A stretch of DNA of 6,495 nucleotides from Deltaproteobacteria bacterium (GTDB lineage Bacteria; Desulfobacterota_B; Binatia; UBA9968), in assembly GCA_030620935.1 (NCBI GenBank), contig JAUXIP010000126.1:1-6495 (forward strand), given 5' to 3'. A model generated the notes under the pieces. The model was not told the origin of the DNA. It saw only the letters and a program-made list of their open reading frames with translations, and ran no database searches. The position numbers were made by a program, and so were the translations under genes. Positions 1 to 6,010 of this stretch are shown piece after piece. Position 1 is the first letter of the stretch. Every line of letters starts with the position of its first letter.

Positions 1-152
1 AGTCGAACCACAGGCCCTGCAGGTTGGGTCAAGCACCCATGGAGGTTGGGGGGCGGCCGTCGAGGGAGAAGCCCATTGTCCACGGCTGGAGAGCTTGACG
101 CGCGAAGCCTGGTGCAGAAATTTTTTTGGCGTTAGACCTCTAGCAACTTCCT
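1..152. other. Left-edge region with no identified gene
   Basis: Nothing recognisable. It lies just downstream of the stop codon of the leftward dehydrogenase gene. On the plus strand one frame is open from the edge to a TAG at about 139-141, and another stays open to about 175. Neither translation resembles a family I know, and several open frames over so short a GC-rich stretch are expected by chance. I see no good intrinsic terminator for the dehydrogenase: the T-run at 120-127 reads as an A-run in the direction of transcription. Confidence 0.4.
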
Positions 153-1181
153 TCAGGGCCGCTGGGGATCAATGATCACTTTGATAGAGTCCTGAGCGCT
201 CGCCACTAGCTGAAACCCTACACCCGCCTCTGCCAAACCGAGCCGGTGCGTGATCATCTTGTTCACTTTCAAGCGCCCGCTGCAAAGCCACTCAATTGCT
301 TTTTTGATATCTTCGGAGCCGGCGGCATAAGCAGTGGTGACGGTTATCTCATCGCGCCAAAACTCATATAAGGGGATGGGGATCTTAACCTCCGCGGCGG
401 TAGGAGCGAAAAAAAGAAGTGTCCCGCCGCGATCCACAGACACGATGGCTTGCTGAACTGCCGGCATCACCCCGGCGCAGACGATAACCAGATCCGCTAA
501 TCGTCCCTCGTTGATCGACCGCAGCTTGGCAGGCACGTCGCCGGCAGCGTGAATGGCCGCATCGGCGCCTAATTCCACCGCGGCCTTTAGGCGAAATTCA
601 TTGATATCGGTAGCGACGATACGGGCAGCTCCGTTCACTCGTGCCACCTGGATGTGAAGCAGTCCGGAGATGCCGCTGCCGATTACGAGAACACTCTGCC
701 CAGGCTGAAGACGCGCAAACCTTTGCCCCCGCACGACACAACCCACAGGCTCGATAAAAGAGCCTTCTTCGAAGGACAATTCGTCCGGCAAGAGAAATGT
801 TCCCAACTCGACGTTAATCTGAGGCACGCGGATATACTCGGCAAACCCGCCGGGATCAAACCGGGTTCGACGCAAGGTGTCGCATACGGATTCATGACCG
901 TTGAGACAGTAGCGACAGCGGCCACAGGAGACATGATGGGAGACAAAGACCCGGTCCCCCTCCCGATAGCGCTCGACTCCCTCTCCGACGCCGACGACCT
1001 CGCCGGCGATCTCGTGACCCAGCACCAGAGGGGCTTTTTGAATGCGGTACCATTCCATCACATCGGTCCCGCAGATGCCGCTGGCCTTGACGCGCACCAG
1101 CAATTCCCCCGGACCGATCTTGGGCACGGGCATCTCCTCCAAGCGCACGTCCCTATTGTTGTAATACATCGCAACGCGCAT
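153..1181 (-). CDS. Zinc-dependent medium-chain alcohol/polyol dehydrogenase (MDR superfamily)
   Basis: A cytosolic oxidoreductase of the zinc-containing medium-chain dehydrogenase family (threonine, sorbitol and alcohol dehydrogenase-like), expected to oxidise a secondary alcohol or polyol with NAD+. Numbered from the chosen Met, the catalytic zinc site is Cys37 (in GICGTD) and His56-Glu57 (in GHE), with Glu144 in the later EPVGC motif. The structural zinc lobe is Cys86, Cys89, Cys92 and Cys100. The Rossmann motif GSGISG is at 168-173, and Asp191 at the end of the second strand favours NAD+ over NADP+. The length of 342 aa is normal. The frame also has an ATG at 1244, but those 21 extra residues are polar and unlike the family. 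MRVAMYY is the usual kind of start, although neither start has a convincing Shine-Dalgarno, so the start is uncertain. It lies 159 bp downstream of the aldolase gene on the same strand, so it is probably co-transcribed. The exact substrate is unknown. Confidence 0.9.
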   Translation of the reverse strand: MRVAMYYNNRDVRLEEMPVPKIGPGELLVRVKASGICGTDVMEWYRIQKAPLVLGHEIAGEVVGVGEGVERYREGDRVFVSHHVSCGRCRYCLNGHESVCDTLRRTRFDPGGFAEYIRVPQINVELGTFLLPDELSFEEGSFIEPVGCVVRGQRFARLQPGQSVLVIGSGISGLLHIQVARVNGAARIVATDINEFRLKAAVELGADAAIHAAGDVPAKLRSINEGRLADLVIVCAGVMPAVQQAIVSVDRGGTLLFFAPTAAEVKIPIPLYEFWRDEITVTTAYAAGSEDIKKAIEWLCSGRLKVNKMITHRLGLAEAGVGFQLVASAQDSIKVIIDPQRP

Positions 1182-1285
1182 CCGCTCGCTGCCGTTTCGG
1201 GTCTTGCCTTTCGGGTCTCGCGTTGAATTCGAACTCGATTTCATCGCTTGGTATATGGAATAGCGTTTTTGTACTTTGGGCCTCA

Positions 1286-1298
1286 GCCGGGGACCGGC
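1286..1298 (-). repeat. Small GC hairpin between aldolase and dehydrogenase genes
   Basis: GCCGG and CCGGC are perfect inverted 5-bp arms around a 3-nt loop, in the spacer between the aldolase stop and the dehydrogenase start. No T-run follows it in the direction of transcription, so it is not a standard terminator. It could be a processing or stability element, or chance in GC-rich DNA. Confidence 0.35.
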
Positions 1299-1312
1299 AA
1301 CCTGCCCCCCCC

Positions 1313-1340
1313 AACCCGAGACTTGAAACCCGAGACTGAA
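1313..1340. repeat. 14-bp tandem direct repeat abutting the aldolase stop codon
   Basis: Two adjacent 14-bp units (1313-1326 and 1327-1340) share the same first 11 bases, AACCCGAGACT, and differ only at the end. The repeat ends exactly where the aldolase stop codon begins (1341) and sits beside a run of eight C (1304-1311). It is probably a local slippage duplication. No function is evident. Confidence 0.6.
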
Positions 1341-2144
1341 CTATCCCGCGGCCCTTTTTGCCGTTGTCCCCTTCGTACTATCGTAAATTTTATAAGCTTC
1401 CTCCACCGAGGCTTTCTTGTGCACGATGGCGCGGACCGCCTGGATCATGCCGACCGGGCTATCGGACTGAAAGATATTCCGTCCCATGTCCACGCCCACG
1501 GCACCTCCCTGAACGGCATTGAAAGTCAGCTTCAGGGCATCGATCTCCGGTGTTTTTTTCCCGCCGGCGACAATGATAGGCGCAGGGCAACTCTCCACGA
1601 CCTTCTCAAACTCCTCGCAGTAATAAGTCTTTACGCAATGGGCCCCCAACTCGGCGGCTATACGGCAGGCAAGACCGAGGTAGCGTGCATCGCGCGCCAT
1701 TTCTTTGCCCACAGCGGTCACTGCCAACGCCGGTATGCCGTGTCTCTCGCCCTGGTCTACGAGCTTTGCCAGATTCACTAACGTCTGCTTCTCAAACTCC
1801 GAACCTACAAAGATGGAAAGGGCCATAGCGGAAACATTGAGGCGGATGGCGTCTTCGATGGAGACCGTGATATCTTCGTTGGAAAGCTCTTTTAAGATGC
1901 TTGTTCCACCCGACACGCGCAGGACCACGGGGATGTTTGCGCTTGGTTCAACACACTTACGCAAAACTCCCCGCGTCAGCATAATGGAATCCGCATAGGG
2001 AAGGAGGGGCTCAATGGTCTGACGCGGCTCTTCCAGTCCGCTCGTCGGCCCCAGGAAATAGCCGTGGTCTACCGCCAACATAACGGCCCGACCGTCTTCA
2101 GGTTTTACAATTCTCGCAAACCGGTTTTGCATTCCCCAATCCAT
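1341..2144 (-). CDS. lsrF: LsrF-like class I aldolase/thiolase (DhnA/DeoC-type TIM barrel)
   Basis: A Schiff-base TIM-barrel enzyme of the class I aldolase family that contains LsrF (the 3-hydroxy-5-phosphonooxypentane-2,4-dione thiolase that ends AI-2 degradation), archaeal class I fructose-bisphosphate aldolases and ADH synthase. Numbered from the chosen Met, visible motifs are the N-terminal VDHGYFLGPTSGLE (25-38), TRGVLR (57-62), the likely Schiff-base Lys172 in VKTYY, AGGKK (193-197), and the phosphate-binding strand end GVDMGRNIFQSD (217-228). The last three blocks match LsrF more closely than the archaeal aldolases. The length is 267 aa, a little shorter than E. coli LsrF. An in-frame ATG at 2192 exists, but the ATG at 2144 follows a very strong Shine-Dalgarno and gives the family N-terminus. 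No lsr transporter, kinase or regulator genes are present, so the LsrF name gives the family, not a proven AI-2 role. It is probably first in an operon with the dehydrogenase. Confidence 0.88.
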   Translation of the reverse strand: MDWGMQNRFARIVKPEDGRAVMLAVDHGYFLGPTSGLEEPRQTIEPLLPYADSIMLTRGVLRKCVEPSANIPVVLRVSGGTSILKELSNEDITVSIEDAIRLNVSAMALSIFVGSEFEKQTLVNLAKLVDQGERHGIPALAVTAVGKEMARDARYLGLACRIAAELGAHCVKTYYCEEFEKVVESCPAPIIVAGGKKTPEIDALKLTFNAVQGGAVGVDMGRNIFQSDSPVGMIQAVRAIVHKKASVEEAYKIYDSTKGTTAKRAAG

Positions 2145-2148
2145 AATT

Positions 2149-2157
2149 CTCCTCCTT
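2149..2157 (-). promoter_or_regulatory. Strong Shine-Dalgarno that fixes the aldolase start
   Basis: On the minus strand AAGGAGGAG precedes the ATG at 2144, with the GGAGG core 6 nt from the start codon. This decides the 2144 start over the upstream in-frame ATG at 2192. A run of eight C lies just 5' of it. Confidence 0.85.
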
Positions 2158-2249
2158 CCAGGGGGGGGTTGAAGTCTCCCAAAACCTAACACAAAAGTGT
2201 TTAGAAATGAAAACTATTTTTACAGTCGTTTTTTTCCAGCTCAGCGAAT

Positions 2250-2279
2250 TTGACACCAAACGTTCGGTACTGATATTTT
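2250..2279 (+). promoter_or_regulatory. Sigma-70 type promoter of the cupin gene
   Basis: A perfect -35 TTGACA (2250-2255) is separated by 18 bp from a -10 TATTTT (2274-2279; four of six consensus). The -10 is preceded by TG at 2271-2272, giving an extended -10 (TGnTATTTT). Transcription should begin near 2286, leaving a leader of only about 18 nt before the cupin ATG. It is the best promoter in the window by eye. Confidence 0.75.
2256..2267. promoter_or_regulatory. Candidate operator: 12-bp near-perfect palindrome in the cupin promoter spacer
   Basis: CCAAACGTTCGG is self-complementary at five of its six base pairs and starts directly after the -35 hexamer, wholly inside the -35/-10 spacer. 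A dimeric regulator binding here would block or remodel the promoter. No regulator gene is present in the window, so this is an inference from position and symmetry. Confidence 0.4.
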
Positions 2280-2290
2280 GGGCTCCGTCA

Positions 2291-2298
2291 GAAGGAGG
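2291..2298 (+). promoter_or_regulatory. Shine-Dalgarno of the cupin gene
   Basis: GAAGGAGG lies 5 nt before the ATG at 2304, a near-ideal site and spacing. It supports the chosen start and suggests efficient translation. Confidence 0.85.
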
Positions 2299-2303
2299 AA
2301 TCT

Positions 2304-2717
2304 ATGCCGGTGGAAATCGTTGACACGGTAAAGCTCGCTCATGACCTCAAAAAAAGAAAGGTGGTTTTCAACACGGCCAGGTTTCATGCCTGGGTCCATT
2401 ACTACCCCAATCCGGGGGACAAGGATGATATGCATTGCCACAATGCGGATCAGACTTTTTTCGTTATCGAAGGAGAATGCACCATGCATTTTCCGGATGG
2501 TGGCAAGGCCGTGATGAAACCCGGCATGGTTGCTCTTATAACCGGAGGGTCCTTCTATCAGTTGGAAAATACCGGGCCCGGACCGATGGTGCTGATGGGG
2601 AACCGCTCCGGCCCCTCCGAGGCGATCCAACATATCAACCACGAGCTACGCAAGGACATCAAAAAGCTGCCGCCCGAAGAGATGCAAAGAATACGTCATG
2701 GCGGGACGGTCCGCTAA
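2304..2717 (+). CDS. Small single-domain cupin protein
   Basis: A 137-aa cytosolic protein with one conserved cupin barrel (cupin_2 type). Cupin motif 1 spans about 38-58: His44 and His46 in MHCHNADQ, Gln50 where most members have Glu, then FFVIEGE. Motif 2 spans about 67-89: PGMVALITGG at 73-82, then Tyr85 where the metal-binding His normally sits, and Asn89. Two metal ligands are therefore standard and two are changed, so the usual metal-dependent oxygenase or isomerase chemistry cannot be assumed; a sugar- or ligand-binding role is possible. There is no signal peptide or membrane segment. The start is fixed by an excellent Shine-Dalgarno and a strong promoter just upstream. It is divergent from the aldolase-dehydrogenase pair and converges on the histidine kinase. 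The family is clear; the function is unknown. Confidence 0.87.
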   Translation: MPVEIVDTVKLAHDLKKRKVVFNTARFHAWVHYYPNPGDKDDMHCHNADQTFFVIEGECTMHFPDGGKAVMKPGMVALITGGSFYQLENTGPGPMVLMGNRSGPSEAIQHINHELRKDIKKLPPEEMQRIRHGGTVR

Positions 2718-2774
2718 GCGTCGGCACCCAGCTGACCTGAAAAAATAGATCGCCCAGCCGCACCTATCGTTCTT

Positions 2775-2909
2775 TCAGGGAACTGGTAGGGTCATCGGTA
2801 TGGTGACAGTGAATGTCGAGCCCCGGCCGATTTCGCTTTCCACCTCGACTCTCCCTCCAAGTAGCTGGGTCAGCTTCTTTACGATGAAAAGCCCCAACCC
2901 GACACCGCC
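2775..2909 (-). pseudogene. Detached C-terminal end of the histidine kinase ATPase domain
   Basis: In the same frame as the kinase and directly after its amber stop, 44 sense codons run to a TGA at 2775-2777. They start with [13 protein letters not shown] (the G2 box of HATPase_c, which closes the ATP lid) and continue with [20 protein letters not shown], the usual last strands of the kinase domain. The segment has no further stop or frameshift and no start signal of its own. It belongs to the gene 2910-5201: one codon, 2910-2912, reads TAG where related kinases usually have Tyr (TRAYGG-type context). With that codon read as sense, the whole protein would be 808 aa. Confidence 0.85.
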
Positions 2910-5201
2910 CTAGGCCCTGGTCACGGAACTGTCGATCTGTCGAAACATCTCAAAAATGATGGGTAGAGAGTCCTTGGAAATCCCTATGCCGGTATCCGAC
3001 ACCTTAAACTCTAACGCCTGGGCCTCAGGAACATGCCTGGCCGATATGGTGATAACACCTTCGTCGGTGAACTTTATCGCATTATTAATAAGATTCTGAA
3101 GAATATGCGTGAGCTTCGCGCTGTCGGTCTCCACAGGAGGCAGACCGAATGGATAATCCCATTTGAAGGCAACCTTTTTTTCTAAAGGGATATCATAGGT
3201 CGATCTGAGACTGTCGAGGAAGTTGTCCGGACTCATCGCATAACTTTCCACGGTAACCACCCCAGCCTCGATGCTGGTCGCGTCTAATATGCCGGTGACC
3301 AAGTTCAATAGATCCTCGGAGTGACTCACGGCCTTATTCAGGGCCAATTTCTGCTCCTCGCTAATCGTTCCCAACATGCCGTCCTTAACTGCCCTGGTAT
3401 AGCCCATGATAACGTTGAGCGGCGTCCTCAGCTCATGAGACATGACGCTCAAAAACTCCGTCTTCCCCTTATCGGCTACCGCCAATTCGTCCCTGGACGC
3501 TCTGATCTCATCGAAGAGAGCCCGATTCTCCAAGGCTATACTCATCTGGCGAGCAATGGCTGACAGATGATCTTTTTGCTCCTCGCTGAAGTAGCCTACC
3601 TTGCGACTTGCTAAATGGATAATCCCGCGGACCTCACCGCGGGCCTTGAGAGGCAGAAAAGCACAAGAACGAAGACCTACTCGGAGCTGGACCTTCCCCT
3701 TTAATCGTGAATCTCCCGAAATGTCGGAAACAATGATGGGTTCCCCACTGTTGAATACCCGATCCACGGCTGAGCCGACCGGCACCAAATCGGCTGCCGA
3801 GAGATAGTCATCCGAAAAACCGCGCTGGCTGGCACACACAAATCCTCCGTTGACTTTATCTCTCAGCCGAACTAGGGCCGCATCCGCTCCGGTTGCCTCC
3901 ATGAGCCTTCCAATGATGCCGTCGATCATCTCATCGATGGATTCCGTGGGGGTCAAAGGCGCCAGGGCTGTATAAAGTCTCGACAGTTCTTCCATTGATT
4001 TTCTAAGACGCTGGTTGACCATTTCCGTTTCCGTCTTTGACGCATGGGACTCCCGATAAAGTTGAGAATTATGAATCGCTATCGCCGCTTGCCCAGCAAT
4101 CGTGGAAAGAAACTCGACCTCTTCGTTACTAAACTCATGCTCCTCCTTGGTGTAAAAGTTAAGCACCCCTAGATTTTCCCCCCTGGCGATCAATGGGACT
4201 CCTAGGTAGGAGACCAAACGGTGTTTGCGATAAAACTCCCTATCCAGCACGCGCGGGTCGGTCTGGGCGTTGCCGACCACCGTCGGGGTTTTGGCTTCGA
4301 AAACGGCGTTCGCCAGACCGCGCCCCCCTATCCACTCCTTGGTCTTCCACTCCTGTGAGTCGAGATTCCGACAGGCGACAGGTTCCAGTACCCCGTTCTC
4401 TCGGTTGATGAGTCTAATGGTAGCGGCGGCATAGGGAAGGACCGTATCAATTTTTTTCAGGAGCACGTTCAAGATGGCATCGAGATCCAACGTCGAGGTA
4501 ATCGCCTGGTCAATCTCACGCAGGGCACGGAGCTGTTGAAGATTGTTTTCGGCCTTTTTTAACAGCCTGGTATTCTCCAGCGCGACAGAGACCTGATGTG
4601 CGACAGCGGCAAAAATCTCGCTCTGCCTTGTACTCAGCCGCCCAGACTCCCAGCTGGCAAGCACCATGATCCCCAATACTTTGCTCTGCGATGTCTTCAA
4701 CGGCAAATAGGCCGCCGACCTAAAACCGTGTCTCGCCAAAAGACATCGATGAAACTTGGAGTCGTTAATAATCTCCTCTGAGATAATGGCCTCGCCGGTC
4801 CGCAAAATCTGCCGCTCGATTTCGCCCTGACTCGTTTCAACCGAATTTTCTCTCGTATAGGCCTCCGGAAATCCGTGGTGGGCGGTCAAAATCAACCGGG
4901 CACCCCGCTCATCCAAAAGCTTGATGGAGGCAGCATCCGCTCCAGTCACGTCTATAATCTTGACCACCGCGTCATCCAGCACTCCCGTCAATTCGCTGGC
5001 CTGGCTGATGGGGCTGGTCAGGGCATAGAGGGCAGACAGATCCCTGGTTTTTTCGGCTACCTTCCTTTCCAGATCTGCGTGGGAGTCACGGAGCTGTTCG
5101 GTCATCTGGTGGTCGAGGTTGCCGCCTTTTTTCCAAGAAAGTATTTCCCCGAGTTTTTTGGGATTTCTCAAACCGATCTGCCTGGAACTTTCGAGCTTCA
5201 T
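2910..5201 (-). CDS. Soluble three-GAF sensor histidine kinase, cut by an in-frame amber codon
   Basis: A cytoplasmic sensor kinase expected to autophosphorylate on His and pass phosphate to a response regulator not seen here. Order in the 763-aa product: charged coiled-coil start (about 34-58), GAF1 (about 70-212), GAF2 (about 236-380), a linker helix (381-410), GAF3 (about 421-560), HisKA with phospho-His589 in SHELRTPLN, then HATPase_c with the N box (LQNLINNAIK, 701-710), G1 box DTGIG (736-740) and F box (IFEMF, 749-753). No transmembrane segments, PAS or receiver domain are visible. The frame stops at TAG (2910-2912) just before the G2 box, whose codons continue in frame to 2775. As written, the product lacks part of the ATP site and is probably inactive. 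The start is the only in-frame ATG before an upstream stop (5250-5252) that precedes the coiled coil. It has no clear Shine-Dalgarno, but a short upstream ORF overlaps it as ATGA. Confidence 0.87.
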   Translation of the reverse strand: MKLESSRQIGLRNPKKLGEILSWKKGGNLDHQMTEQLRDSHADLERKVAEKTRDLSALYALTSPISQASELTGVLDDAVVKIIDVTGADAASIKLLDERGARLILTAHHGFPEAYTRENSVETSQGEIERQILRTGEAIISEEIINDSKFHRCLLARHGFRSAAYLPLKTSQSKVLGIMVLASWESGRLSTRQSEIFAAVAHQVSVALENTRLLKKAENNLQQLRALREIDQAITSTLDLDAILNVLLKKIDTVLPYAAATIRLINRENGVLEPVACRNLDSQEWKTKEWIGGRGLANAVFEAKTPTVVGNAQTDPRVLDREFYRKHRLVSYLGVPLIARGENLGVLNFYTKEEHEFSNEEVEFLSTIAGQAAIAIHNSQLYRESHASKTETEMVNQRLRKSMEELSRLYTALAPLTPTESIDEMIDGIIGRLMEATGADAALVRLRDKVNGGFVCASQRGFSDDYLSAADLVPVGSAVDRVFNSGEPIIVSDISGDSRLKGKVQLRVGLRSCAFLPLKARGEVRGIIHLASRKVGYFSEEQKDHLSAIARQMSIALENRALFDEIRASRDELAVADKGKTEFLSVMSHELRTPLNVIMGYTRAVKDGMLGTISEEQKLALNKAVSHSEDLLNLVTGILDATSIEAGVVTVESYAMSPDNFLDSLRSTYDIPLEKKVAFKWDYPFGLPPVETDSAKLTHILQNLINNAIKFTDEGVITISARHVPEAQALEFKVSDTGIGISKDSLPIIFEMFRQIDSSVTRA

Positions 5202-5281
5202 TGCGGACGAACAATTGCTGGACAGGAATTCTCCATTAACAAACTCTTGTCATAGCGGATGTGTCGCAAGGCCCATGCCAT
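5198..5281 (-). CDS. Possible 27-residue leader ORF overlapping the kinase start
   Basis: An ATG at 5279-5281 opens a 27-codon frame (starting MAWALRHIRYDK) whose TGA overlaps the kinase ATG as ATGA at 5198-5201. This arrangement is typical of translational coupling, and the kinase start itself has no good Shine-Dalgarno. The frame is also open upstream of the ATG to a TAA near 5428, without a better start. I recognise no homology, the ATG itself has no strong ribosome site, and the overlap may be chance. I regard it as a hypothesis. Confidence 0.2.
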   Translation of the reverse strand: MAWALRHIRYDKSLLMENSCPAIVRPQ

Positions 5282-5525
5282 AGCTTCGTGGATCTGCAAC
5301 CGTTCGTTTTTAAAGAATTTATTCAGGGAAGAAAAGCCAGCCCCCAAGGCGGGAGTTACAAAAATTGATACTGGCCCAACACCAAAGGAAGGAAGGTGAC
5401 AAAAGGTGAAAACTCGACCGCTTACTTACCTCATTTTTTTGCTCGGAGCGAAGAGAAGAGACTGGGACTGGGACGACTCGAACCAGGATGGTTCTGTCTT
5501 AAGTGTAGAATTTCATGGCGAGATG
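5202..5525. other. 324-bp gap between rplI and the kinase gene
   Basis: No confident gene. Reading leftwards from rplI it holds a 6-bp perfect hairpin (5480-5494), a short doubled GGGACT/GGGAC stretch (5464-5474), a purine/pyrimidine-biased stretch around 5380-5410, and the tiny ORF 5198-5281. I looked for a standard terminator for the ribosomal genes (GC stem plus T-run on the minus strand) and for a promoter of the kinase, and saw only weak candidates. Plus-strand frames here extend into rplI antisense and look like shadows. Confidence 0.5.
5480..5494 (-). repeat. Hairpin 31 bp downstream of rplI
   Basis: On the minus strand GAACCA and TGGTTC form a perfect 6-bp stem with a 3-nt loop, soon after the rplI stop. 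No T-run follows, so it would be at most a weak, factor-assisted 3' end or an RNA-stability element. Confidence 0.4.
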
Positions 5526-5978
5526 CTATTTGTTTTCCTCGGCAACCACAGAGACCTTTACAACCGCGGTCACATCGACCGCCAAGCGAACGGGCACTTC
5601 GAAATCTCCCAGAGTCTTGATCGGTTCTGCCAGGTGAATTTTCCGCCGCTCCACGTCAAAGCCTTTCTCTCTCAAAGCCTTCTCGATATCCATGTTGGTC
5701 ACCGAGCCGAAAAGCTTTACCTCCTCTCCGGTCTTCACCGGCATGGTTAAGGAGATCGAGGTCAATTTTTCACCCAAACTTTGGGCCTGTTTGAGTACAC
5801 GCCCTCTCTGTTCTGCAATAACCCGTTTCTGATGCTCAAAGGCTTTGAGATTCTTTTTATCAGCGATGAGAACCAGGCTGCGCGGCAGGAGATAATTACG
5901 CGCATAGCCGTCGCGCACGCGCACGACTTCTCCCATTTTCCCCAGGTTGGGAATGTCCTCTTTTAAGATGACCTCCAT
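5526..5978 (-). CDS. rplI: 50S ribosomal protein L9
   Basis: Large-subunit protein that binds 23S rRNA near the L1 stalk base and helps keep the reading frame. The 150-aa product starts MEVILKEDIPNLGKMG, carries the L9 signature GEVVRVRDGYARNYLLP (16-32), then the long connecting helix (about 41-75) and the C-terminal RNA-binding domain (about 76-149). The frame is open back to an ATG at 6005, but the ATG at 5978 follows a strong Shine-Dalgarno and gives the invariant L9 N-terminus. Length is normal for the family. It lies 68 bp downstream of rpsR with a hairpin in the gap, in the common ssb-rpsR-rplI order. Confidence 0.97.
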   Translation of the reverse strand: MEVILKEDIPNLGKMGEVVRVRDGYARNYLLPRSLVLIADKKNLKAFEHQKRVIAEQRGRVLKQAQSLGEKLTSISLTMPVKTGEEVKLFGSVTNMDIEKALREKGFDVERRKIHLAEPIKTLGDFEVPVRLAVDVTAVVKVSVVAEENK

Positions 5979-5980
5979 GA

Positions 5981-5989
5981 CCTCTCCTC
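5981..5989 (-). promoter_or_regulatory. Shine-Dalgarno of rplI
   Basis: GAGGAGAGG on the minus strand, just before the ATG at 5978, fixes the L9 start and argues against the upstream ATG at 6005. Confidence 0.8.
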
Positions 5990-6010
5990 GTAAGACGCTC
6001 AACAACCTAT

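Larger units (their letters stand above)
2145..2303. promoter_or_regulatory. Divergent intergenic region between aldolase and cupin
   Basis: These 159 bp must carry the start signals for both the leftward aldolase gene and the rightward cupin gene. The cupin promoter is clear (see separate entry). On the minus strand I find only weak -10-like hexamers in the AT-rich part (about 2200-2235), so no aldolase promoter is called. A small inverted repeat, AACAC-AAAA-GTGTT (2188-2201), lies about 45 bp before the aldolase start and could be an operator half of low significance. Shared regulation of the two genes is plausible by position only. Confidence 0.6.

Noticed and set aside
1..141. Plus-strand frame open from the left edge to a TAG, possibly the end of an upstream gene
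   Set aside because: Other frames are also open over the same stretch and the translation matches no family I recognise; too short to support.
654..1226. Long plus-strand open frame of about 190 codons opposite the dehydrogenase
   Set aside because: It is antisense to a clear MDR dehydrogenase, with no recognisable domain and no ribosome site; it is a shadow of biased codon use.
1248..1781. Plus-strand open frame opposite the aldolase
   Set aside because: The opposite strand encodes conserved LsrF-like motifs throughout; this frame shows no protein family features.
2188..2201. Inverted repeat AACAC-AAAA-GTGTT as a terminator or strong operator
   Set aside because: Arms of 5 bp in an AT-rich region are weak and no function can be assigned; mentioned only within the intergenic region entry.
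2241..2642. Minus-strand open frame opposite the cupin
   Set aside because: The plus-strand cupin has clear motifs, a strong promoter and a strong ribosome site; the antisense frame has neither.
2718..2774. Possible bidirectional terminator between the convergent cupin and kinase genes
   Set aside because: There is a T6/A6 run at about 2741-2746, but the stems next to it are only 4-5 bp with mismatches and the A-run faces the wrong way for the cupin transcript.
5460..5500. A tRNA-like 3' end on the minus strand (GGTTCGAGTC resembles the T-loop box, with a CTTAAGA anticodon-loop-like stretch upstream)
   Set aside because: The bases flanking TTCGAGT do not form a T stem, the supposed anticodon stem does not pair, and no matching acceptor strand is found upstream. 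The resemblance is explained by the small GAACCA/TGGTTC hairpin.
5406..5750. Plus-strand open frame overlapping rplI in antisense
   Set aside because: It covers the C-terminal domain of L9, which is certain; the frame carries no recognisable features apart from a chance hydrophobic start.
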